Positions 11,390 to 21,968 of a stretch of DNA of 64,000 nt are shown here, piece by piece. The notes beneath the pieces are model-generated. The model searched no databases. It had not been told where the DNA came from and saw only the letters and a program-made list of their open reading frames with translations. Numbering within the stretch: the stretch's first letter is position 1; each line of letters opens with the position of its first letter. The translations under genes were made by a program, and so were the position numbers. The stretch comes from Podospora bellae-mahoneyi (taxonomy: Eukaryota > Ascomycota > Sordariomycetes > Sordariales > Podosporaceae), in NCBI RefSeq assembly GCF_035222275.1, contig NW_026946359.1, positions 7,422,997-7,486,996 of the forward strand. Direction: 5' to 3'.

Positions 11390-13410
11390 ATGTTTAGCAC
11401 TCGTTTAGCTCTTTTTTCTGGATTCGTTTTGATCGCAGCGACCGTCCAGGGGGTACGACTTGATGTACCCAGAGTCGAAGATTTCGTCAGGAGATGGAAC
11501 GTCGCCGCCACAGTGATAGGTGATTACGTCTACATCGATGGTGGCGAGATCAATCAGTTCGAGAATGGGACGATAGACAGCGCTCCATGTTACCAAGGTA
11601 AGATTCCCATATTCACAACTGTTCACCTACATACTATACGAGAGAAACACCAGTTCAACTTTTATTACCAGTGAATTCAACACTGTCCATTGATATCTCC
11701 ACCTCTTGGACTACAAGCAATGTTTCTATCCGGACGATAGGGAAACCCAACCCCCCTAGAAACTCACCAGCATTATGGAGAGACAAGGAGGGAAATGGCG
11801 GGTTCTACTCTTGGGGTGGTGTGTTCTCCTTGGGAAGGTTCGTGACCAAGTCCGAGATGTGGAGGTTCAGCACTGATGGCCGGGGCGGCGGGAGCTGGTC
11901 ACTTGTTCAGGATTTTGCAAATCCGGAGGTCTTTCGAGGTTTATTATCACCAGAGGGGGGGGCCCATGCTAACACCGACGACAATGGCTTTCTAATCGGA
12001 GGTTCCGTTTGGGGTGGGACACAATTGGGTTTCACAGACACTCAGGCCATCCCGGGCATGGTCTCATTTGACATGCGAACTAAAGAGATCAGCAATGGCA
12101 CAACCAATGATGTGGGCTCCAACAGAAGCCCATTTGAGACACTCATTGGGGCAAGAGCTCACTTCATCCCGCCAACCACTGGAACGAAGACGCACCAAGG
12201 GGTGATATTAGTCTTGGGGGGCCACAAGTCTTACGTCGATCGGCACGTCAGCCTTGAAGACTCGCCTGGCTTCGATTTCAAGAACTTGACATTCTTCGAC
12301 CCGGATACCAGAGAAAGATACTGGCAAATTGCCACAGGAGATATACCGCCTTATCCCCGGGCTCACTTCTGCGTCACTGGTTTTGCTGTAGCAGGTGGTG
12401 GTTATGATGTGTAAGGTTGAAGTCTGCACGTATAACCCAATATTTATGTCAGTCGTTAATGGTTATGTCTGCAGTTTCATGTTCGGAGGACGGAACGAGG
12501 CACAACAGACCTATTACGAGGATGCCTACATTCTCAGCCTGCCAGGCTTTGTATGGACTTTGGTTCCAACTCCTCCCGCAGGGCCACGATATTTCCAGTA
12601 GGTCTTCCGATAATATCCACCACGAGATCCGCACTGACATTTGAACCATTTCAGTGCGTGTGTCTCTCTGGGAAATCAGGTGCTCAGTATCGGGGGAAAT
12701 ACAGATAAAATCAAGTCTGTAGATGCAGCTCCCCAAGGCTTACTGATCTTTGACATGACAGCACACGCATGGAAGGATAGCTACGACGCCAAAGCTAAGA
12801 ACTATTCAAGGGCCCCAATTGTGGAAGCATGGTATCAAGATGGGTTAGTGTCAAGTTATCATCCCTCAAACGCAATGCTGGCTCCGTCACGAGAAGAAGC
12901 TGACATTGCCCAACATGTAGGGGCATGAACAAGGTCAATTGGTCTTCAGAGCAGGTGAAAGCCCTCTTCGTCACAGATACGGGCACCGCACCTCCAGGGG
13001 TTCCGCCCGGCGAGCGATCAGAGACCCCCGAAGGCACAGAACAAGTGGACTCAGGGACACAGATCCCAGCCGGAGCCATAGCAGGAGCAGGAGCCGGAGG
13101 AATGCTCGCCTTGGCTATTCTAGTCACTCTTGCCATTTGGATGGTTTATCGTCACAAGAAAGCGAAGAAAGAAGAGACCAACAAGCCCCAATGGCCACAG
13201 ACTCTGAAACAGTCCAGTCAGTCTCATTTGATGAAAATGCCCATTGACAGACCCGAGTCCGATAGGCTTTGTGGTTACCGGGGGTCATCACGATTAGCAA
13301 ACAACACATCGAGTAACAGCGCTCGGATGACGGTGCAAAGAGTGGAAGTCAGTGTGAACAATGACCATTGGGAGTTGCCAGTAGCCCCCAAAGGCGCTGT
13401 CGGTTGGTGA
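11390..13410 (+). CDS. Secreted-domain kelch-repeat protein with transmembrane anchor and cytosolic tail
   Basis: Five exons in consistent phase: 11390-11597, 11672-12410, 12475-12597, 12655-12843 and 12921-13410, giving about 582 residues. The start ATG is followed by a signal peptide (FSTRLALFSGFVLIAATVQG). The ectodomain has kelch-type blades: VIGDYVYIDGGEI, GGFYSWGGVFS, GFLIGGSVWG, VILVLGGHKS, FMFGGRNEA and QVLSIGGNTD. Each is spaced like one beta-propeller blade, and NxS/T sites are present. A linker rich in Pro/Glu/Gly leads to one membrane helix (AGGMLALAILVTLAIWMVY) and a stop-transfer RHKKAKKEE, then a basic Ser/Asn-rich tail of ~90 residues. This architecture (signal, kelch propeller, TM, tail) is common among fungal cell-surface proteins; the ligand is unknown. 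No frameshift found. Confidence 0.88.
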
Positions 13411-13669
13411 GTCGAGGAGGGTAACTACCAAGCCGGTTGACATGGGAGTCGAGCTCGATCATTGGAATCTGCAAGATAGGTAGATGTAGCTTCTGAAAGC
13501 CTTTGAGCGATGGGTTTCACTGGTAAAGAAAAAGAAGGAGCGACACTAATATACGATAAAACTATCTCACGAACACCGAATGCTACCCAAAGGTCTCGCC
13601 GAAAGGGCTCAACCAGTGAAAAAGCATGACCCTATCCCCTCCCGAGTCCACCGTCCCGCAGCAGTCCAG

Positions 13670-14067
13670 TTAAACATTAAAGTAGCACCTCATGCTCCCC
13701 GAGTTCTGATTGAACGCGGTGCAAGAGTACGACCCACTGGAGCCCACGCTCTGTTTCTCGTCTCTGCAGTTCTCGTCGGAATAGATGCTGCAGGTGGTTG
13801 ACTTGAAGTCGGCGCCGACCCGCACGCGCGTCAACCCGACCGAGCGGATGGAGCTGTCGAGCTTGATGCAAGGGCTGGTGCCGCTGAAACCCTCGTGGGA
13901 ACCGGTGTGAGGACACTTGCAGTTGCTAAGAAGACTGTTAGTGGTGGCAGTTTTGGGTTCATGGAAGCAGATGACACTTACCCGCAAGTGTGCCACCAGA
14001 CGCTACCGTTGGCGGCGACGGTGAGGCAGCTGGCAGCTGCCAGGAGGAGGTACTTGGCGCTGACCAT
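13670..14067 (-). CDS. Cysteine-rich small secreted protein
   Basis: Exon 1 (14067-13982) and exon 2 (13925-13670) are joined across a 56-nt intron with GTAAGT donor and TTAG acceptor, giving 113 residues. The start gives a signal peptide (MVSAKYLLLAAASCLTVAAN). The mature part has eight cysteines, clustered as TCGNCKCP near its start and then single Cys in SPC, TTC, ENC, YSC and MRC contexts. A motif of the form TTCSIYSDENC, repeated later as SYSCTAFNQNSGSMRC, resembles the crystallin-like or small secreted beta proteins of ascomycetes. Candidate effector, surface-active or antimicrobial protein; that is inference from size, signal and Cys content. It lies tail-to-tail with the kelch gene. 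Confidence 0.75.
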
Positions 14068-14789
14068 TTTGGGCGAGTGAAGTTGCTTGTTGACGGTTGA
14101 GGAGAAAGGGTTGATGGGGCTGTTGATGGAAAGAGAGGGGAGGAGGGAGAAAAGCTGCTGATGTAATGGCCTTTATAGGTACTCCCCCAACTTTTGCGAT
14201 GCTCAGGACTTCACCTCGCTTGAGGGAATGATATCTGATTGGGAATGATACCTGATTGGGAAGGTTGAAGGTATGATCAGCATCTCACCAGCGATGATAC
14301 CCCCAGCAAGTTATCCCATCGCGACTCCCCCTTAATTGCTTCCAGGTGTGACTCTACCCCATCGACAACGTTGTTCGCAGTCAGCACTACCCAACGTCAA
14401 AAGGAAGCTCGTAAAAGCCAGCTTTAACCCCTGCGCGTTGATCTAGCTCTAGATATGTGCTGACAAGTTGATTCCATTGAGTGACTGGAGCTCACAATAC
14501 CGTATCAGACAATCTTGGGGTTTCTCTCAACAAGACACTTGATCGCCAGGGGCACATCCACCGCTGCTTATTTTAGTCATCATCGCTTTAGGTAGGTAGT
14601 TTTGACTGGATTGCTGACTGATGTCAGCTTACAATGTACCAGCCATACACGGATCCTTACTATGTCTTCGCCCTCTATCCACTGGCAGGCTTTCATGGTG
14701 ACGCTCCGGGTTGCTGCATTTGGCTATCTGCCATTGATCTGGATTCGTCTCCTGTACTTAGGATACCGGAGCTAAACGACTTGAAAAAC

Positions 14790-15170
14790 GCTAGCTGAGT
14801 CTGGATAACGGCCTTCTAAATCAGGGATAACATGGCTCATAGGTCGGATTACGATGCTCTTAAAGATTACGCGTTGAGGTTGTGGTAATACTCTGGAGTT
14901 AGGATAACAGCTGTTTTTAAGAAGGTAGGAGTAAAGCCCTGTGAAGCTGAGTTAATGTGGACACCTCAGCTGAGATAATGCGATATGAAGCTCGGATAAG
15001 GTGATATAAAACTGGAGCAAAAGTATTCTAAAGTTGACATAACTAGGTACTCTCTTTAGCTGAGAAAATGCCCTTTAGGCTGGGATAATATATAGCTTAA
15101 GCTGGGGTAAAGCATGCCTGATGCTGAGATAGTGTCCGCTTGATGCTAGGATGAAGCTCAGAAGAAGAGA
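14790..15170 (+). repeat. Degenerate ~22-bp minisatellite array, left copy
   Basis: At least a dozen imperfect units with a core near AAGCTGGGATAA. The last four units (from about 15095) are spaced at 22 nt. Earlier units are more diverged and some are spaced 19-27 nt. The same unit in the same orientation forms the array at 17625-17885, on the other side of the DUF7708 gene. The array ends a few tens of bases from that gene's stop codon. No coding potential. Confidence 0.75.
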
Positions 15171-15186
15171 AAAGAGCTCCAAACGG

Positions 15187-17593
15187 CTAGTACATGTAAA
15201 CCCCACCCGGGAATGCCCTTCCTCCCCTAGCCCGAACCAGCGCGGATGCATCCACCCTCTCCCGCGCCGTTGTGCCACGGGCCAGCGCTTGATTCCGGCC
15301 GTCAGTCGTGAAGAGAATCTTGGACACCCGACTCGAGTCCTGCATGTGCTCACGCAAGAGTTTAATGAAATTCAAAAGGTGCCCCATGCTCTCCCTGTCC
15401 CCTCCAAACTGCAGCCCATCAATGACCCAACTGATCACAGGCGGTGTGTACACAAGCAGCGCCTTGATGATGTTTAACGCCGTGGGAAGGCTGTGCAAGG
15501 TCCCGTCAAGCTTCGCGAATTGGTCACCGTGGAGGCTCTTGCCTGCTGTGAAGCCTTCTCTGGGAAGCACCCAGGCAAGTTGGCGGATGGTGGAGTAGAA
15601 GAGGGATATGACTGCCGCGTCTCTGTGGGATAATGTCGGCTTGCTGGCACTGCTCCCGCTCATGCCACTGCCACTGCCAGCGAAGCTGTATCGGGACCTG
15701 CAAAAGTACGAAATGCAAGGAATACCGGCGTTCATGACTCCATCGGCAGCTTTGATGGCGGCTTTAGAAAGCACAGAACTACCCAGGGAGGATGGGCCTT
15801 CCACCCACATCATTCGGGAGCCAGAGTCAGATATCCAGTTGCTGAGTTGGGTGTACACTTCTTGCGGGATCATGGTTGTTTGTGGGTGGGACTCGGCTCT
15901 CAGGAACTCTTCGACACTCTCGATGTAGGGCCTGAGGGCTTCGGTGTATTGTTGGATTCGCCAATAGTCGGGCATTGTGGGTTCTGCTGGCCACGATTAG
16001 GTTAGTTAAGTTCTGAGCGTGTGCATGTGGTCCAAGGGAGGATATCACCGCTGGTTATCATGTCCTTTGAAGGGTTCGTCGATTGTCCTTCGCTGGGAAG
16101 TCTCGCCACGGCGTGGGATTTCGGCATTTCTGGCTCGTTTGCTGGCTCGTCAACTGTCAAGGCGGGCGGGACGTTTGAGGATTGCTGTGGGGATTGGAAA
16201 GTAATGTCTGTAAGGTTGAAACTCGTTGGTTAACTGCAGAAGCAAAAGAGAACCACGCGCAGCATTATATAGCTACACAGGTGGAAGTCGGGAGAGGCAA
16301 TGGAGGCGGCAACTCAAGAGTGAGCTGACACTCTGTGACGGTGATTCATGCCCCGCGGCACATTCGAGGCCTCGTGGCCTTTTTTATGGGTTTAGGATGA
16401 TAGAAAATCGCCAACTTACCGTGCGTGACTTGGTCCTCGACACCTTCAAGCTGATGTACAGCTTTCTCGCCCAATCTCTGAAACCCAACTGCTGCCGCGG
16501 CAAGTTTCACGTTGACCTGCTGCTCGGTGTCCGCGTGAGTCTGAACTCCAAGTTGTTGCAGCCTGACCAAAAGTGGTTCCATGTCGTTCATTTTTTGGTG
16601 CATGTGCTCGATGCGCAGCTCAGTCGTATGTTGTGCCTCGTTGCGGATGTCGCCGATCGTCTTTTGGATGCCGTCGACCATGGCCTTGACCGTCTTATCA
16701 TAGAATCCTTTGTTGAATGACGCCAGAAATCTCTTGTGGCGTTTGTGGAAGAAGGACATGGCGTGGCAGAGGAACTTGAACACTTGGACGTATAGCGCCA
16801 CAACAAGCCTTTGCATTTCATTTGTGTTCGCAACTTGTGTTTTCTTCTGCACATATCTCAGGTTCTCACTCATTTCCACGAGGGCAAGTGAGAATCCCTC
16901 AGCAATCTTGTGGTAATTGACCGAGGCCTGCAATAAGTTGCACCATTAGTAAAAGCGATGACAGGCATGGGCAGGGGTAATGCTCTCAAACCTTGACGAC
17001 GGATGCCACAACCCCAGTGAGGAGGCTGATGTACTTGTCCTCGGCCGGAACAAACTTGAACAAGAATGAATGATCATCCATTGTCTCCATGAAGCGGAGA
17101 AGCCGATTTCTGGCGAGGCCAATGCCAGACTCATGCTTGGCTTCCCAACCAAGACGGGCGTCATTGACTGCCGCTTGCAAAGTTGCAATGCTGGGAAGTG
17201 GCGAGTGAGCGGCCCCGGATGTTAAGTCTCCTGGAGGGACGAAGAGCCTTTGAAACTCCTGCCAAACTCGAATCAACTCTTTGCGCTGTTGCTCTAGCGG
17301 ATCGAAAATTGGATCACTGTTAGCCGTAGTCAGTTCATGCAGACGTGTAGACACACGGATGGGCCGTTGGCATATCCCTAAGTCGTAACATACCTAGAGC
17401 AGTCACTTTGGAGCCAATAAACCCACTCCTGAGCTTTAACACGTTGAATACTCGGTCGATGGCCTGCCTGTTGAACTGTGGAACCGAGTGCTTGGGAGAG
17501 AGGGTCTTCTGGGTTTTCTTTTTCGACTTTGAGACTGTAGGAACGAACTGCTGGTGTGATGGGTGTTGGATCCTCCTCTCTGATATCGTTCAT
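15187..17593 (-). CDS. DUF7708-type STAND-like protein with degenerate P-loop domain
   Basis: Five exons in perfect phase: 17593-17394, 17316-16992, 16927-16420, 16207-16049 and 15986-15187, total 1992 nt or 663 residues. Exons 2-3 form the helical DUF7708-like N-terminal domain (ELIRVWQEFQRLFVPPG, then YHKIAEGFSLALVEMSENL) ending in a coiled coil. Exon 4 is a Pro/Ser/Glu-rich linker. Exon 5 starts MPDYWRIQQYTEALRPYIES and holds an NTPase-like core: MMWVEGPSSLGSSVLSKAA sits where Walker A should be but lacks the GK[ST] lysine, and VISWVIDGLQF stands in place of Walker B. A C-terminal basic end follows. No frameshift or stop. It is divergent from the AAA gene at 18130, with a minisatellite between them. 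Membership in the NLR-like repertoire is from family recall. Role and ATP binding are unproven; the missing lysine argues for a pseudo-ATPase. Confidence 0.78.
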
Positions 17594-17624
17594 GGCTAGG
17601 TGAGTTGTGAAGGTGAGTTGTGAG

Positions 17625-17885
17625 AGCTGGATCACGATAAAAGCCGAGATAATGGATATTAGAAGTTGGGGTAGAGTATCAAAAGAGTTGGGATAAGCTC
17701 TTGAAAAAGCTGGGGTATATATGAAATAAGATTGGATAAAGTGTTAGAAAGCTGGAGTAGAGTTTTAAAAAGTTTATATAAAAAGAAGCTAGGATAGAGC
17801 GTAAAAATGCTTGAACAAAGTGTTAAAAACCGGGGCTAAGTCTTAAAAAGTATGGATGGAGTGTTAAAGCAGCGGTATAAGTATT
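17625..17885 (+). repeat. Degenerate 21-22-bp minisatellite array, right copy
   Basis: About twelve direct units of 20-23 nt with consensus close to AAGCTGGGATAAAGTGTTA. The best stretch is 17700-17800, where four units run at 21-nt spacing. Unit and orientation match the array at 14790-15170. It occupies most of the short intergenic space between the divergent DUF7708 and AAA genes, so it overlaps their promoter region. Confidence 0.8.
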
Positions 17886-18129
17886 ATAAGGAGAGAAGGC
17901 AGAGCCGCACGGCCACCCACAAAGAATTAGGTGTGCACAAATTTTCCAACCAACCAATTGGCCAGTGATTTCAGGCAGCACTGCGGCGCAGGCGCCAACT
18001 GCGACTCCAGGGGTAACATGAAGTGAGGGGGTGAGGGGTAACTTTTCTGGGGGGACTCGAGGGAATAGCGATTTTACCCTCCCCCATTTTCTTTCGACAC
18101 CATGTATCTCCGGGAGTGTCGTCAATGAT

Positions 18130-21100
18130 ATGTCTGGTAGTTCCGGTTATCAATCTTCAGGTTACTCGAAAGATTTCCCTATGGCTTCTTTGCAACCCCC
18201 CTCCAGCAAATCGGTGGAGCAACCGGTCCCGCCGAAGGATTGTGGACTGTCCACAGGCAAAACAACAACGCCAGAAGCCATTCACGAGCCTTATTTGGAT
18301 GATCTGGGCGACAAGCCTCCGCCGCCAGGCGCCGTAGAAGACGGCAAGACACCCAACGGCCAAACAGAGAAAGCCACCCCCGAGACATCGAAGCCCGGCG
18401 CTGAAACATGGAGCTCACCGGTGCCCTTGTATTGCACAGTCAATGGACGAAGCCATAGCATATTAACAGACTTTGGGTTAAGTATATGTCCTCGTTGTGA
18501 TATAAACCTTTTGGAGACACCGCGCCGAGGTGTAACGGATGATCAAGCAGGGCCTGCCGAGAGCGCTGACGATAGCGCTGACGAGAGCGCCGACGAGAGA
18601 GACGATGGTTTGACGGACAAGGATTACAACCCGGCATGCCACTGCCCTCATTGCAATAGATTCCGTCTCCGCAAGAGTTTCAAGCACGTCCCGCTTCGTC
18701 AGCAGGAAACGGGCGAAGAACATAACCAGCAACCAATGGTGGCATACTCGGTGGAATATCTCGACCGCGAGGAAGGACATATCGGCATACGTCCCTGGCC
18801 GACGACGTTTGACCTCGAGGTCGCCCGGCAGGGTGTCTTGAAGTACAAAGCCTCAGTCTTTAGCGTGGTAACTGTGCTGAAGACCTCCCATGCGCCCGAG
18901 GTCTTTCGTTACATCTCAGACGACCTCAGGCGTAACAGGGTGTCTCGCATCATGGAAGATCCCGACGTCACAGTGAACGTGCACGCAACAAAAATTGTAG
19001 TTGGGTCGCAGGCTCTCCTAAAAGCTCTCCGAATGGTAGTGCGTTACTACCCCCAACTCGATCTTGAAGGCAGGTCTTTGGAGTTGGATGAGCCTTACGC
19101 GGTCATCGGTCATCATTTGGAAGAGCTCGAGAGCCTTCGTAAGGGTACATGGGCTGAGAAGCAAGCGCCAGATTCCATTCCGAGAGTCGCGTCAGAACCT
19201 GGGGCGGATGATGATGAGGACTTGAACGCCAAGGCAGGAGAGCATCTTGGATTGCTCCTCGACTATCTCCACGCCAACGTTTACAAGGACAGGATACCAG
19301 CTGAACGCAGCCTGCACCAGCGAAATCTTTGCACCTTCGAGATGCTGTGGCTCTTGTTCAAGCCCGGCACCACTGTTTACGTGGAATTTCGAGGTAACCT
19401 TGCGGCTCATGTGGTCCAATCGGTGGTGTCTGATGCCGCTATTCTTTCCGACCCGAAACAACGACTCACGCCATACAAAATCAGGTTGTGGTCGCTAACA
19501 TATGACGGGCGGTTTGTTGGCCGAAGCTCAACGGAGGTGGTTCTTCCTCCATTTGGCGGGGAGCGCGCAATCACATCCTTGAAGGTCTTTCCGTGCGAGT
19601 ATTTCGATAAGAGCGACGGCGGGAAAACCAAAAGGCGGTTAGAGGAGAATGGTAAAAAATGGTACAACCTTTTGCTTGGGAAACAAGTACGTTACCGGGG
19701 TGAGCTGTTCGATAAAGGCTCCTTAGAAGCCAGAGACAGCCTCAGGATGAGGGAGAGGATCGGCCCAAATCCCTCAAAGGGCCCGAATCGCGAACAGTTA
19801 CCGCCGCCACCACCACCGCCGCCGTGGATTCCCCCGCCCATGGATCCGTTCATGCGAGGGGCTTCACGAGAAGTTACAAGACAAGGGCCGGTATGTGACT
19901 TATTGACTTCGCTTCTTCCTGGCCTCGTTAGATCCAATGCTAATTTAAATTAATCCGCAAACTATCTAGCTTGATGGCAGGGTCTACATAGACTCTGCGG
20001 CTTATTACACTCAATGGCCTGGGGCGGCACCGGAAATTTGCAATACTAACGACATTGGACAGAACTTGGCTATGTGTGGCTGTGAAGAGTGGTAAGCCTA
20101 CCCTACATAGGTACCTACTAGGTACCTTTCTGGTTCAACGTTGACAGAATACTGTATCTGACATGGCTTAAAACAGTTACGGGAGAAGACCCCATCCTCC
20201 GCCGAACTTTCCTTATGCGTCCTATGACTTGTTGGATCCCACCCGCGTGAAGGATCTCAATCTCGGACCTGGAGATCACGATCCCAACCACAGATACTTG
20301 CTCTGCGACTCGCTCCTGTACGGTATCGTGCTGAAGTCCAGAACCTGGGGTACGTGGTCCAATGATGCTGAGAAGCTCTTGTACATCTCATTAACATGTA
20401 TCAAATCACTCCAGAGACTTTTGACGTGGCCCGCTGCTTCGAGCCGAATATCAACCCGGGTGCTATTGATACATTGGTGATGCCAGCTCCCCGGAAACAG
20501 ATGATCAAGGCCCTGGTTCAGAAATTTACCGACCCAAAAGACAGTTTAGCTACGTCCTGGCGCGCCGACTTCATCGAAAACAAGGGGGAGGGTCAGATAT
20601 TCCTACTTCATGGTGGCCCCGGCGTTGGGAAGACATATGTAAGTTGGGCCTCAGTTCATTTCCGAGAGCTCACGAATAACAAGCAATGTCTTGTATCAGA
20701 CCGCAGAATGTATTGCCGAATACACGAATCGTCCACTGCTCTCGCTCACCTGTGGCGATATCGGCATCAACGAAATCAGAATGGAGCAGCAGCTCTCAAA
20801 GTGGTTCAGACTTGCTGAAAAATGGGGGGCTGTCATGCTGATTGACGAGGCCGACGTTTATCTCGAGCGACGCGTTGTTAGTGATCTTGAACGCAATAGT
20901 CTTGTGTCGGGTATGCTCCATTTGCAATTTTATTTCACAATGCATCATGCTTTGATGGCGACATCGATGATAAAGCTAACAGAATTCTCGAAAAGTCTTC
21001 CTCCGTTGCATCGAATACTACAGGGGCATCTTGTTCTTGACCACCAATCGTGTAGGGCATTTTGATGATGCCTTCGTTTCCAGAATTCACGTTGTCATCA

Positions 21101-21566
21101 AGTATGATCCTCTCAGCGAAGACAACCGCCACCAAATCTGGACACAGTTCTTCGACAAACTCACCGACGAGCGTCAGGATTTCATCATCACTGGGCGTGC
21201 CAAACAGTACGTTTTGGAGGATGATATCATTAAAAAGCTCGAATGGAATGGCCGTGAAATCCGGAATGGTAAGTCCGGTTGATCCAGTTCACTGGCAACG
21301 TCATCGACAGGTGCTAACAAGACTTTCAATGAACAGCTTTTCAAACGGCAGTGGCCCTGGCGGAATTCCGTTTCCTACAGAAAGGTGACAAGTCCAAGCA
21401 TGAAGGCCCAACCCTGGACCAGAAAGACTTTGAGCAGGTGTGCGACATGACAAGGCAGTTCAAGGAGTATCTTCATGATCTCCACGGGCTCGATGAGGAG
21501 GGCAGGGCCTACAATGCCAGAGCGAGGGCAGGCAACCAGGACTGGGTAAGGAGTACCGCGAAGTAA
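18130..21566 (+). CDS. AAA+ ATPase of the fungal DUF7025/AAA family
   Basis: Seven exons in consistent phase: 18130-19890, 19970-20091, 20177-20349, 20415-20638, 20700-20910, 20996-21268 and 21337-21566; 2994 nt or 997 residues. The long N-terminal half contains a Cys pair domain (LSICPRCDINL, then PACHCPHCNRF, suggestive of zinc binding), the DUF7025-like beta region (VYVEFRGNLAAHVVQS) and a proline run (PPPPPPPPWIPPP). The AAA module has Walker A GGPGVGKTYTAE, Walker B AVMLIDEADVYLERR, sensor 1 GILFLTTNRVGHFD and the arginine-finger segment DDAFVSRIHVVIKYD, followed by the WNGREIRN sensor-2 helix. A soluble, probably hexameric ATPase. The in-frame ATG at 18130 is chosen because no earlier ATG is in frame. 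No damage found. It is divergent from the DUF7708 gene; a related but broken copy lies at 31072-32146. Confidence 0.87.
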
Positions 21567-21968
21567 CAACCAATATTCATTCATGATGGTCAAAACATGC
21601 CCCTCAAGGTCCGTTGGTCTGATGCAGTTATGTATGTCGTCAACAAATGTCACATGGTTTGGCATTATCATGTTGTCGCCACCGTCCAATTACAAAGGCG
21701 AAAACACCCACATGTTCCTGACGATCCCCCGCACCTTTTCCTCCCGCTCACTACCCTATCTCAATTCCAACACGCACCTGGGTAAGAGACACACTCCAGC
21801 GTTACAGTCAACCACTTTCTCCCTCGTTCTAGTTTCTTAGCTTGCATCTATTATGCATGAACTGGAAGGTGCCCACGTGCCCGACTGAGCACATAAGTCG
21901 AATATGCCCTCCATGAGAACAGCAGACTTCCTCACTCTCACTACCAACTGCACGTTTCCGCCAGAGTC

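Noticed and set aside
14790-15170. CRISPR-like array
   Set aside because: Units are degenerate, contiguous and without unique spacers, and the genome is eukaryotic; it is a minisatellite.
16226-16720. Plus-strand 164-codon frame over the DUF7708 gene
   Set aside because: Covered by exon 3 of the minus-strand gene, whose exon phases sum exactly.
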